64,000 nucleotides of DNA, taken from positions 1 to 64,000 of the forward strand of contig BDSL01000172.1 in the NCBI GenBank assembly GCA_003116995.1, in the 5' to 3' direction. Shown here one piece after another: positions 1-7,779 of the stretch. Source of the DNA: Yamagishiella unicocca. Lineage: Eukaryota > Chlorophyta > Chlorophyceae > Chlamydomonadales > Volvocaceae. Numbering within the stretch: position 1 is the stretch's first letter; each line of letters opens with the position of its first letter. The notes beneath the pieces are model-generated. The model saw only the letters and a program-made list of their open reading frames with translations, was not told where the DNA came from and searched no databases. A program made the position numbers and the translations under genes.

Positions 1-533
1 ACTATCTCCAATATCTCCAATATCTTCAACATTTTCAATCTCACCAATATCTCACCAGTGGCCTCCTCGTCATCTTGAGTTACTTCCTCATATTCGTCAT
101 CTGTGTCTCCCTCCATGTATGTACCCTGGTTGTAATCAGTATCATCTACATTTTCCATATCGGCAGCTTGTGTACTATCATCATCCATGCCATTTTCTTC
201 ATCCGCCACTTCTGGCAATTCTTCTTCTTCTTCAGCAAAGGGCTCAGATACATAGGGCGACGTCCGTAATGGTGTATCTGTGTAAGCAGTGTCTGCATAT
301 GAATCATTACTGGTAAGTGGTATGGGTAGTGACTGTAATTTCTGCTGTAATTTCTGCTGTTGTGATGGTGTTGTATACGTTGCAATCATATTACGGTACG
401 TTGATGGTGTTCGATAAGCAGCTGGCGAAATTTCAGGTTTCTTCGTAATATTGGCCGATCCTCCAAAAGTGCTAATTAGGATAAGTAACACCAAAAGGAT
501 AGCAAACGAGATGAGTAGGTGTATGTGATCCAT
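1..533 (-). CDS. Membrane-anchored acidic protein, 3' end beyond the window
   Basis: An open frame starts with ATG at 533 and runs off the left edge without a stop (177 codons visible). Residues about 5-25 form one strongly hydrophobic segment just after the start, as in a signal anchor. A Gln-rich stretch follows, then a Glu/Asp-rich tail, and the visible end is a short Leu/Ile/Glu repeat from a tandem DNA repeat at 1-60. This architecture (N-terminal anchor plus polar repeat tail) recurs in at least seven other proteins of the window and suggests a virion or membrane protein. No family was recognised. Confidence 0.75.
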   Translation of the reverse strand, partial: MDHIHLLISFAILLVLLILISTFGGSANITKKPEISPAAYRTPSTYRNMIATYTTPSQQQKLQQKLQSLPIPLTSNDSYADTAYTDTPLRTSPYVSEPFAEEEEELPEVADEENGMDDDSTQAADMENVDDTDYNQGTYMEGDTDDEYEEVTQDDEEATGEILVRLKMLKILEILEI

Positions 534-597
534 ACAAGGAAGTTGACTACAGTAATATATGTAGAGTATATAGTTGTTCTGTTCACAGATTTTTTTG

Positions 598-716
598 TCT
601 TGATTTGTCATGATTTGTCATGATTTGTCGTTTGTCGTGAGTTATCTTGATTTGTCATGATTTGTTTGTCATGAGTTATCTTGATTTGTCATGAGTTATC
701 AATGAGTTTGTCAATG
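598..716. repeat. TGATTTGTCA-type short tandem repeats
   Basis: Degenerate direct repeats of TGATTTGTCA and TGAGTTATC fill this stretch between the promoter side of the leftmost gene and a decayed coding remnant. They encode nothing recognisable. Confidence 0.8.
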
Positions 717-721
717 AGTTC

Positions 722-936
722 GAACGACGGCGTGGGAGGACGCCATCCTCGCAAAGGGCCTCAGCATATCCGATTAACCAGCCGTCCGCAACTTCAAGGA
801 CAAGAGCAGCAAGGCCTTTCACGGTGCCGACTCCCTCTCAGATGCTCTCCGCGTCCTACAGAGCCAGGCACCGGTACCAGACGAGGCGCAGAAGTACAAG
901 ATGCAGTTGATCAACCTTCCTAAGCTGCTTCCTTAA
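722..936 (+). pseudogene. C-terminal remnant of an unidentified gene
   Basis: This stretch is GC-rich compared with its AT-rich surroundings and reads as protein in one frame up to TAA at 934-936, with a single internal TAA near 775. There is no usable start codon. The reading has normal amino-acid composition (a Lys/Ser-rich stretch, then an amphipathic helix and a Leu/Pro end), so it looks like the tail of a lost gene. The segment lies between two identical 18-bp sequences at 581-598 and 1030-1047, which suggests it arrived or was trimmed by a recombination event. Confidence 0.5.
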
Positions 937-1226
937 AGATGTGGTCCAAGTGCGTGGGTTGGGAGTCTGGTGGTCTGTAGCTGCATGTGCACGTGTACCA
1001 TGAAGGCTGAACTTGGTGCCGTGGCCGGTGTTCACAGATTTTTTTGTATGGATTTCACTCCAGTTGTCTCGCGATGCTGTCGTGTTGGTAACTGTGCTGT
1101 GAGGAGAATGCGCGCATTAACAGGAACGATGCACTTTGAACGTTTTTACAAGCGCTCCCCTAATCCCAACGGGAAAAAATTGAAAGGCTCTGGTCTATAT
1201 CCAATTTGTCTATTCCACGAGAAAAA

Positions 1227-2225
1227 ATGGTCAGCGACGTTGCACTCCATGTTGTCCTCAAATATGTCGGCATCCAAGAGTTTGCAAGGGTAGCATCGAC
1301 GTGCAAGTCGTATGCTAAGACCATGCGCTATATTGTGGATGATGGCAAGTTGTTCAACGCGGATGCGATCACAAACAAAGATGTGATCTTTGAGCGTGCT
1401 GTTCGTTCAAAGTGCAACAAGATCGCCATTCTGCTGCTGAAGGCTGGCGTCAGTCAGGAGGCAAGGGACCGGTCGCTGCAGCTCGCGCTGCACGTCCATG
1501 ATCAGAAGATGGCCTGTGACATCCTGGCGAGCGGCGTCAGTCAGGAGGCAAGGGACCAGTCGCTGCAGATCGCGCTGCGCTTCCATGATCGGAAGATGGT
1601 CTGGGACATCCTGGCGAGCGGCGTGAGCAATGAAGCCAGGGACCAGGCGCTAATAACCTCGGTCTTCGATTTCGAGGAAATCTTCATTTATCTCCTGGAC
1701 GAGGGCAAGGTGAGCCAGAAGGCCATTGACACGGCCTTCAACAATCTGACGCAGTCGAATCACATATACCCGAATATGCTCCAATTCAGTGAGCTGCTGA
1801 CCAAGGTAACCTGGAACGCATACGAACAGGCGTTCATGAAGCTTGCCGGATACGCGGAAGCCAGCACGTGGTTTGATCGCATCTTCGTGCAATGCAATGA
1901 CCATCTCTTCGATGTCGCGATCCAGAAGGGAAACCTTAATGCTGTCCGCTTGCTGGTGGTCAACTCGACTGAGGACCGTGTGAGGCTGATGGAAAAGCTT
2001 AACCTGTTGATCGGCAAGTGGAGCATGCCGTGTAACAAAGTTGCGGCAGTCGAGCTGATGCTGCAGTCTTTCACACCCCGTCTCAAGCCCAAGCAGCTGA
2101 CCAAGATCCTCCATCGCGCCATGGGTAGGAGGCCAGATGTCGCAACCATCCAGGCCCTTGTGAAAGCTAAGATGCTCAGTCCCTCAGACACCCTTGTCGC
2201 CAAAAAGGTGCTCAAGGGCATGTAA
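1227..2225 (+). CDS. F-box/ankyrin-like repeat protein
   Basis: The frame is open from TTG at 1206, but the first ATG at 1227 gives 332 aa. The N-terminus resembles a short F-box-like helix set (VVLKYVG..EFARVASTCKSYAKTM). After it come helical repeats of about 33 residues, including two nearly identical copies of a GVSQEARDxSLQxAL unit at about residues 70-135, typical of degenerate ankyrin repeats. In NCLDVs such proteins are usually thought to recruit host targets to SCF ubiquitin ligases; that role here is inference. GC content is higher than in the flanks. Confidence 0.8.
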   Translation: MVSDVALHVVLKYVGIQEFARVASTCKSYAKTMRYIVDDGKLFNADAITNKDVIFERAVRSKCNKIAILLLKAGVSQEARDRSLQLALHVHDQKMACDILASGVSQEARDQSLQIALRFHDRKMVWDILASGVSNEARDQALITSVFDFEEIFIYLLDEGKVSQKAIDTAFNNLTQSNHIYPNMLQFSELLTKVTWNAYEQAFMKLAGYAEASTWFDRIFVQCNDHLFDVAIQKGNLNAVRLLVVNSTEDRVRLMEKLNLLIGKWSMPCNKVAAVELMLQSFTPRLKPKQLTKILHRAMGRRPDVATIQALVKAKMLSPSDTLVAKKVLKGM

Positions 2226-2701
2226 TACTACTAATACGAAGACTAAAGGCAGAGCTCATGGCAAGGGCAATTTGGGGTTAATATACTTCAATGCTAATAT
2301 GCTAATATGCTTCAATATATTATATTATGCAGGATCTAATAGGTCACCTAGTCATAAAAGCGTCTATATAATATTATACCGCGTCCACTGGAATTCTTTG
2401 GAATACTCTTCAGACGCAATCCTTACCATTTTTTGGGGTCTTCTGGATCTTCTGGGTCTTTTGGGTCTGAATCGCAAATGTCAGTATGATTCGAATGAGG
2501 ATGAGCGTATGAAGATGCACATGTTGTAGAAGCTGTGCAGCCCCAGCGTGGCGCTTTCCGATTATGTCGTGTTAGTCATGTTTAGTTTGAAATAATTAAA
2601 AAAAACACTGATTTTAGTATAATTGTCTGCGCAGAAGTTCTACGACATATCACCATCGAATTGGGACTGTTAGGGATTTAATAGGGCCAGGACTCCCTCC
2701 G
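2226..2701. other. Intergenic, no gene seen
   Basis: This 476-bp AT-rich gap contains a short tandem run of GGTCTTCTGG-like units at about 2435-2475 and a TTAAAAAAAA tract near 2598. The open frame at 2194-2529 is mostly low-complexity and overlaps the preceding gene, so I do not call it. Confidence 0.6.
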
Positions 2702-3043
2702 ATGGACCCTTTTGGCTACCTGCAAGCTCAAGTTGGCGCTGATGGAGCTGGCTACTACGGCGCGACTCGCCGTATTCTCGCTGGAGATCAGGCGAACCCA
2801 CACGATGACTTACGACATGACTTGCGACTTGAGCTGCGCGTTGTGCGTGATATGGTTCGTGAGCTGCGTGGTCGCGGCGTTGACCGCGAAGCTGCTGTCG
2901 GACGTGCTATCGACTTGGCACGTGTGATGTTCCTGATGACGCAGCAAGAGGAAGAAGCCCCGTTGACGCCTGCGCAGTCGTGCTGTGGTGTGAAGCGTCT
3001 TCGATCGGTTGTGGACCTTACTCACGAGGATGAGAAAGAGTAG
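2702..3043 (+). CDS. Small hypothetical protein
   Basis: 113 aa from ATG at 2702. It is soluble and helical with a strongly charged middle (residues about 35-75, many Arg, Asp and Glu) and an acidic end, and has no membrane segment or known motif. Its GC-rich third positions match the ankyrin-like gene upstream. The antisense frames over it are shadows. Confidence 0.65.
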   Translation: MDPFGYLQAQVGADGAGYYGATRRILAGDQANPHDDLRHDLRLELRVVRDMVRELRGRGVDREAAVGRAIDLARVMFLMTQQEEEAPLTPAQSCCGVKRLRSVVDLTHEDEKE

Positions 3044-3055
3044 TACGACAATGTA

Positions 3056-3131
3056 ATCGTACGGCAATAACGCCACAACAAAATTATAAGTAAGACAAAC
3101 TTAAGGTTTAGTTAATACGGGCACAGCGCTG
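3056..3131. mobile_element. Degenerate hAT-like MITE copy
   Basis: The right two thirds matches the family core (AAACTTAAGGTTTAGTTAATACGGGCAC) and ends ...GCGCTG at 3131. The left end is eroded to a CGTACGGCAATAA-like stretch. No clear target duplication remains, so this is an old copy. Confidence 0.65.
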
Positions 3132-3285
3132 ATAATGGGTACTTCCTCAAGTTGCCCACCCTCCAGCTGTTTCTGTTGTTGTCCCGTATAAGGAAAACTA
3201 CATGTGATTGAGACTCATTGAGAGACTAATTGAAATGCTTTGTTGAATGTTGAAAGTTGAAAGTTAAAGGTTGAAGGTTGCAGAA

Positions 3286-3702
3286 ATGAAGCTATATGTC
3301 GTCGTTTTCACATATTACAAGCATGGACAGACGGTGACAAGGGTCTTCAAAAACGAACTTGCCCTGCGGAAGACCCTACTGAATTACGTGGCCACATGGG
3401 GAGATGAGTCCGACCAAACATATATCGAACCAAAAAAATGCGATGATGACGAGGAGGACGATGAGGACGAGGAGGATGAGGTGGATGAGGTGGATGAGGT
3501 GGATGAGGAGTTCGACATCGCGTATATGAATACCGCAATGCTCATTAAGCACGCACTGCGTGTCAGTGAGCGTTCTCTTGATAAGCAGAGGGGGTGGGGG
3601 GTTACTGATGTCATTTGTGTTTCTGACACCAATGAATTACACGTGTCCTTTCATGAGGAGTTGTATCCAGGAATACTCCCGTTCTCATGGATTGAAATGT
3701 AA
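3286..3702 (+). CDS. Small hypothetical protein with acidic repeat
   Basis: 138 aa from the first ATG at 3286; the frame also runs back to a TTG at 3271. An N-terminal beta-like segment (MKLYVVVFTYYKHG) is followed by an uninterrupted Asp/Glu run at about residues 53-77, made of DEEDDEDEEDE and VDEVDE units, and a C-terminal domain ending VICVSDTNELHVSFHEE. Part of that C-terminal domain is duplicated in inverted orientation about 900 bp downstream (4500-4592). Function unknown. Confidence 0.75.
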   Translation: MKLYVVVFTYYKHGQTVTRVFKNELALRKTLLNYVATWGDESDQTYIEPKKCDDDEEDDEDEEDEVDEVDEVDEEFDIAYMNTAMLIKHALRVSERSLDKQRGWGVTDVICVSDTNELHVSFHEELYPGILPFSWIEM

Positions 3703-3716
3703 CACCGCAGTCAAGT

Positions 3717-3762
3717 CACAATTCAAGTCACAATTCAAGTCACAATTCAATTCAATTAAATC
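3717..3762. repeat. GTCACAATTCAA tandem repeat
   Basis: About three and a half copies of a 12-bp unit immediately after the stop codon of the preceding gene. Confidence 0.7.
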
Positions 3763-4047
3763 AACTTGAGTTTGGCATCCCTGTTCATGCGAAAGACTGT
3801 GAAATATGCAAACTTTGAAATTGCATAACTCAATTGCGCGGAGGATGTCATAACATCACCTATTTACGAACGCCAGAGTCACAGCGCTAGAGCCGTATAA
3901 TGGTCCGACAAAAGTATTTCAGAACGGACTCTGCAAACTAGTATTTTCGACTAGTCGAAACTAATCGGAAAAACTAGCCAAAACTAGACACATAATAAAT
4001 GAATTATGCTTTAGAGCATGGAGTAATCATGCGTTGCCCATTCTATA

Positions 4048-4127
4048 GCATGAGTAGCGAAGTGGTCAAACGCGAACGACTTAAGATCGTTTCCAAATGG
4101 TTCGTGGGTTCGAACCCCACCTCATGC
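4048..4127 (+). tRNA. tRNA-Leu(UAA)
   Basis: A full cloverleaf can be folded by eye: acceptor GCATGAG/CTCATGC, D arm GCG/CGC, anticodon stem AACGA/TCGTT with loop CTTAAGA (anticodon TAA at 4082-4084), an enlarged class-II variable region, and T arm GTGGG-TTCGAAC-CCCAC. The length of 80 nt without an intron fits leucine tRNA. No CCA is encoded. Single viral tRNA genes of this type, especially for Leu(UAA), are known in NCLDVs and fit an AT-biased codon supply. Confidence 0.95.
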
Positions 4128-4247
4128 ACAATTTTGTTGCATGTATTATACGCAAGAAGCTGTTCAAGGCGATCACATCATTCATTTTTGCTACTGGACA
4201 GGTCATAATTACAGGATATGCCCATTATTGGAGAGTTACTGTATACA

Positions 4248-4386
4248 CAGCGTCGTGCCCGTAATAATACACGTTTTGTTAGTACGGGCAGCGTTGTGCC
4301 CGTAATAATACACCCTTAAATCAATTTGTAAAACAAACTTAAGGTTTAGTTAATACGGGCACAACGCTGAGTACGGGTACCACGAC
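4248..4386. mobile_element. Outer hAT-like MITE, shortened and interrupted
   Basis: The left end CAGCGTCGTGCCCGTAATAA matches the family terminus. The right end (GTTAGTACGGG, then TACCACGAC after the inner insertion) is a diverged copy of the family right end. The middle is deleted. Its right inverted repeat was the target of the inner element at 4289-4369. Confidence 0.65.
4289..4369. mobile_element. hAT-like MITE, 81 bp, nested
   Basis: It begins CAGCGTTGTGCCCGTA and ends with the inverted repeat TACGGGCACAACGCTG. The flanking 8-bp target duplication AGTACGGG at 4281-4288 and 4370-4377 is perfect. It sits inside an older copy of the same family. Confidence 0.9.
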
Positions 4387-4592
4387 TACGTTTTGCCGTA
4401 CCGGAACACGGCGCAGAGACATGCTGATGACATGTCTCTGGTGTTGCATTGCGAACTCGCCATCGTGCAGCAGGCGGATTTCGAGGGAGGTCCTGGAGTG
4501 AAGAGGCGCCATAAGCACCCAATTGCGAGTAAGCCGAGAATTCCTCATGAAAGGACATGTGTAAATCATTGGTGCCAGAAACACAAATGACA
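4387..4592 (-). pseudogene. Diverged fragment of the 3286-3702 gene
   Basis: On the minus strand the reading DVICVSGTNDLHMSFHEE at about 4539-4592 closely matches the C-terminal part of the protein at 3286-3702, and the DNA match extends a little on both sides. The fragment lacks the rest of that gene, runs on into unrelated sequence, and its frames end inside the adjacent transposable elements. Its 5' edge abuts the stop codon of the gene at 4593. Confidence 0.65.
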
Positions 4593-5942
4593 TCAGCGAC
4601 GCATTGTCAATAACTTATTAAATGCTTCTGCTTTTGCAGTTTCAATGTTTGTTGTATACTTACGAATACCATCCTTATTATATACCCCCTTTATTTTTGA
4701 CTGTGGCTGTGGAGGTGGAAAGTAGGAATAATCTGTTTGCTGGTTGATACTTTCTTTGACACTTCCCGATGATGGCATGGTATCGTTCCTCATATATTTA
4801 TTCCTCGTATATGGTGTTCTTGGCTCTAATGATGTTGGCCTTTGTGAATAACTCTGAGCAGAATAACTCTGAGCAAAATGATGATTCTTCATCAGTTGCG
4901 GTGGGACTGTTATAGGTGGTGTTCTTGGCTCTGGATACCCGGTGTCGTCCATCATAGCTAATGATGTTGGACTTAGTGATGTTGGCCCTAGTAATGTTGG
5001 CCTTAGTGGACCCCTACTCTTATCAGAACGATAATTCCTCAGTTGCGATGGGACTGTTATCGTTGTCTGTGGAATTATTGTTGTTGTTGTTGGATACGGT
5101 TGTTGTGTTTGTGTTAATAGAGTTTCATTAGTTGAGGGCATTGACTCTTCTTTGGTGTCATCAACCCTTAAACTCGTGTTGTTTTTTGACCTGCTCGTTT
5201 CTGTTACTTCTACTGGAGGAGAATGTTCAAAAGTCGGTGCTGCATTTTGGGTTTCCATCCAAGCCAGTTTTGGGGATGTGACATCTGCCACATCTTGGGT
5301 TGTTTGCGATTGTGTATTACCTCGCCGACGTGACCGGGTTCCCCTGGTTCCCTTCGGAGGAGAAGGTTTAAATATTAATGATTCTGGTTCTGGTTCCGTT
5401 CTTTCAGCTAATTCTGTTTGTTGCAATGTGTTTTGGACCAATGTTGGTTGTGTGTCAGCAACAATTGTTTCTGTTTTCGATAGGTGATTACCTGAACGTC
5501 GATTGAATGATGGAGGACGCGGCTCCGAAGGCGGTCTTGGTTTTTTTGTTGAAGTTTCGGTGATCTCACCAGTTATTATATTTAGCTCTATGGCATCATT
5601 ATTGTCCATGTGACATTCACTTTCAAACTGCCCGTTCAAGTAAGCTAACAACTCCTTATCAATGATTTGAAAAGAGTCTGCCTGGTCTCTTTCTTTCGTA
5701 TAACAATTATCAAATTTACGTTTCATACAAAAAAATGAGTCAACTCCTCCAATTTTCTGAAGTATTGGCAAAAAGGTCGTAATCATATTTATAGTTTTAT
5801 TGAAATTGTATACGAGCAATAATCCAAATTGATCTGCAATATACTTCATACATTGTTTAGAGTTCTCCCATTGCTTGCCAGACACATTGAAATTGCCAAA
5901 CAGTTGATTATCAACATGATACAATATAAATGTATCATTCAT
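4593..5942 (-). CDS. Large Pro/Thr/Ser-rich hypothetical protein
   Basis: 449 aa from the first ATG at 5942. The frame stays open and protein-like back to a TTG at 6098, so the true N-terminus may lie further upstream. Residues 1-130 look like a folded domain with Cys residues (FFCMKRKFDNCY). Residues about 130-410 are disordered and rich in Pro, Thr, Ser and Gln, with RPPSEPRPPS and LGPTSLSPTSL repeats. The C-terminal KIKGVYNKDGIRKYTTNIETA segment is again ordered. A structural or DNA-associated role is possible but not shown. Confidence 0.75.
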   Translation of the reverse strand: MNDTFILYHVDNQLFGNFNVSGKQWENSKQCMKYIADQFGLLLVYNFNKTINMITTFLPILQKIGGVDSFFCMKRKFDNCYTKERDQADSFQIIDKELLAYLNGQFESECHMDNNDAIELNIITGEITETSTKKPRPPSEPRPPSFNRRSGNHLSKTETIVADTQPTLVQNTLQQTELAERTEPEPESLIFKPSPPKGTRGTRSRRRGNTQSQTTQDVADVTSPKLAWMETQNAAPTFEHSPPVEVTETSRSKNNTSLRVDDTKEESMPSTNETLLTQTQQPYPTTTTIIPQTTITVPSQLRNYRSDKSRGPLRPTLLGPTSLSPTSLAMMDDTGYPEPRTPPITVPPQLMKNHHFAQSYSAQSYSQRPTSLEPRTPYTRNKYMRNDTMPSSGSVKESINQQTDYSYFPPPQPQSKIKGVYNKDGIRKYTTNIETAKAEAFNKLLTMRR

Positions 5943-6063
5943 ATCGCGAACATTTAACTTTGATGAATAAACGAAAATCTGTTGATTCGATATATTTGTA
6001 GACTTCAAATTGTTTGTAACAATACTAATTTCGAGTGCATTATGTAATGCTTTATAGTAATTG

Positions 6064-6237
6064 TTATGAACCGTGTTCCCTGTGTTTTCTGTATACAAGT
6101 TTCCTTTTAATAGGAGAAGACTTCTTTCGCTGATGACTTTTCTTTTTCCGTGTAATGAAATTATTGGAACGTCGCCGATTTTTACGAATACACTTTGTAC
6201 TCGATCGCTTAACTGTTCGTTTTGTTTTGCTTTTCAT
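6064..6237 (-). CDS. Small highly basic protein (or displaced N-terminus)
   Basis: 57 aa from ATG at 6237 to TAA at 6064. About 40% of residues are Lys or Arg (KRKLVYRKHR near the end), with no hydrophobic segment, as in small nucleic-acid-binding or packaging peptides. It overlaps, in another frame, the TTG-led extension of the gene at 4593-5942. Either it is a separate gene, or it is the original N-terminus of that gene, now out of frame by one base. Confidence 0.5.
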   Translation of the reverse strand: MKSKTKRTVKRSSTKCIRKNRRRSNNFITRKKKSHQRKKSSPIKRKLVYRKHREHGS

Positions 6238-6401
6238 CTTTTTGTTGTTGTTGTTTTGAAAACATATTTCAATTATAACTCATGATAATTCATGATAATT
6301 CATAATACTTGAACAATCAATGTGTGTGTGATGCGCTATAGTTTGCTAGACGTGATTATAGGTTAATATTATGTATTGCGAGAACGCTAGCGAAGGAAGT
6401 G

Positions 6402-7742
6402 ATGTCATCAAGAGACACATCCAAGATAATATCAAAAACATCCCTAGTCACTGCGAATGGTTACAATCGAGCTCACGTCTACAGACAGTTACGTAAATGT
6501 CTTTCAGCAGTAGATGTCAAGAGTATGGAACATGCATGCTACTTCGTAGCAGAATTATCTCATACCGAAAGCGACATATTAAAGATTTGTGAAATGATCG
6601 TGGACGAACTCGTGTTGCATAGAATTAACAGCAATGGCTCTTCATCATTGAATCTATCAAGATGCATAGATGAGCTGATGCGATTGGAGCAGTATGGACG
6701 AAGAGCCGGTCCTATATTGTTTGAAGCGGTCTTGACCATCATGACACAGCCATTTAAACCGACAATAGAGACTCTTCGTCCAAACAGTCACGAAATATCG
6801 TCCTCGGGCGAGAATGGCTCCGTGGTACAAACGTTTACTACAACAACAACAAAAACAACAACAACAATCCCACTCCAAACAACACTGAGTCGCACGAATC
6901 CTTTGCAGGTCCCTAGCGGAAACCAGGCCATTACTGGAAAGGTAAATCCTGACAGTTTGACAGTGAATGATAATATTGTGACACATCACAGACTGCCCGC
7001 GTCTTCTGAGATTAATGATCTGTTGTCAAACATCACGCACGTAGATGTCCGCATAATAGTCAAACGCTTTGTGAGTTATGTTTTGGCTGGTCATGCAAAG
7101 ACATCTGCAGAAATGATGGTTTTCATCTTGCAGCCCGATGTGCTTCGCTCCAGCGACATCAACGAAACACTTATTTTGTCATGGTTTGATGACACCACCA
7201 GCAGTACCAGCGACAGACATCACCGACGCGCATTGCCACCTGACAGGAGCATCCAATTCATGTGGCATATCATTAAATTGTGTGCGCGTCACAAATCATG
7301 TCGGCTTGATTACATTGATGCACTCTTCTCGCTTTTCAAGGTAGGTTACAAAAAATCCAAGAAGCAACAGCGAATGGTCCTCATGGTCTATGCAATCGCT
7401 AGTATTGCTTTAGGACATGTAAAAGAGAAAGGACTCAATACAGATCTGATAAATAAAGCAAGGAGCCTAGTGGACATCGTATATGGTGAAATATCCGGCT
7501 CGATGGAAAGTAATGGTGCATCGCAGGAGTCATCATCCTCATCTAGTGTGAAGCACGACATATCAAGATATTCAGCATCACATGAAAACAATTGTGAATC
7601 TGTATCAGGATACAAAACGAGTCCCCGGACAACGACTGGACGAAGTTCAACTCGACGGAGTACAAAGAGTGTCAAAGTCCCTGAGAAGTCGGTTGAATAC
7701 CTTAATTATTACACAATCAAGGCTATCAAAGAGGATAGATGA
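6402..7742 (+). CDS. Helical hypothetical protein
   Basis: 446 aa from ATG at 6402 (a GTG precedes it directly). Two helix-rich domains, at about residues 25-120 and 195-360, flank a Thr-rich linker (TTTTTKTTTTI), and the tail is Ser/Arg-rich. The helical domains have the look of alpha-alpha repeat folds, somewhat like MIF4G/HEAT modules, but no diagnostic motif is visible. Stops 37 bp before the kinase gene on the same strand. Confidence 0.8.
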   Translation: MSSRDTSKIISKTSLVTANGYNRAHVYRQLRKCLSAVDVKSMEHACYFVAELSHTESDILKICEMIVDELVLHRINSNGSSSLNLSRCIDELMRLEQYGRRAGPILFEAVLTIMTQPFKPTIETLRPNSHEISSSGENGSVVQTFTTTTTKTTTTIPLQTTLSRTNPLQVPSGNQAITGKVNPDSLTVNDNIVTHHRLPASSEINDLLSNITHVDVRIIVKRFVSYVLAGHAKTSAEMMVFILQPDVLRSSDINETLILSWFDDTTSSTSDRHHRRALPPDRSIQFMWHIIKLCARHKSCRLDYIDALFSLFKVGYKKSKKQQRMVLMVYAIASIALGHVKEKGLNTDLINKARSLVDIVYGEISGSMESNGASQESSSSSSVKHDISRYSASHENNCESVSGYKTSPRTTTGRSSTRRSTKSVKVPEKSVEYLNYYTIKAIKEDR

Positions 7743-7779
7743 TTATTCTTTTTATTTATTCCAAACTATACAAATAAAT

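Larger units (their letters stand above)
581..1047. repeat. Pair of 18-bp direct repeats bracketing 431 bp
   Basis: GTTCACAGATTTTTTTGT occurs at 581-598 and again, identical, at 1030-1047. The enclosed segment holds the short tandem repeats and the decayed gene remnant. The pair could be a duplication made by insertion of the enclosed DNA. Confidence 0.65.

Noticed and set aside
7582..7779. 66-residue N-terminal extension of the kinase
   Set aside because: It would overlap the upstream gene by 161 bp in another frame. ATG at 7780, just after that gene's stop and directly before the folded domain, is more likely.
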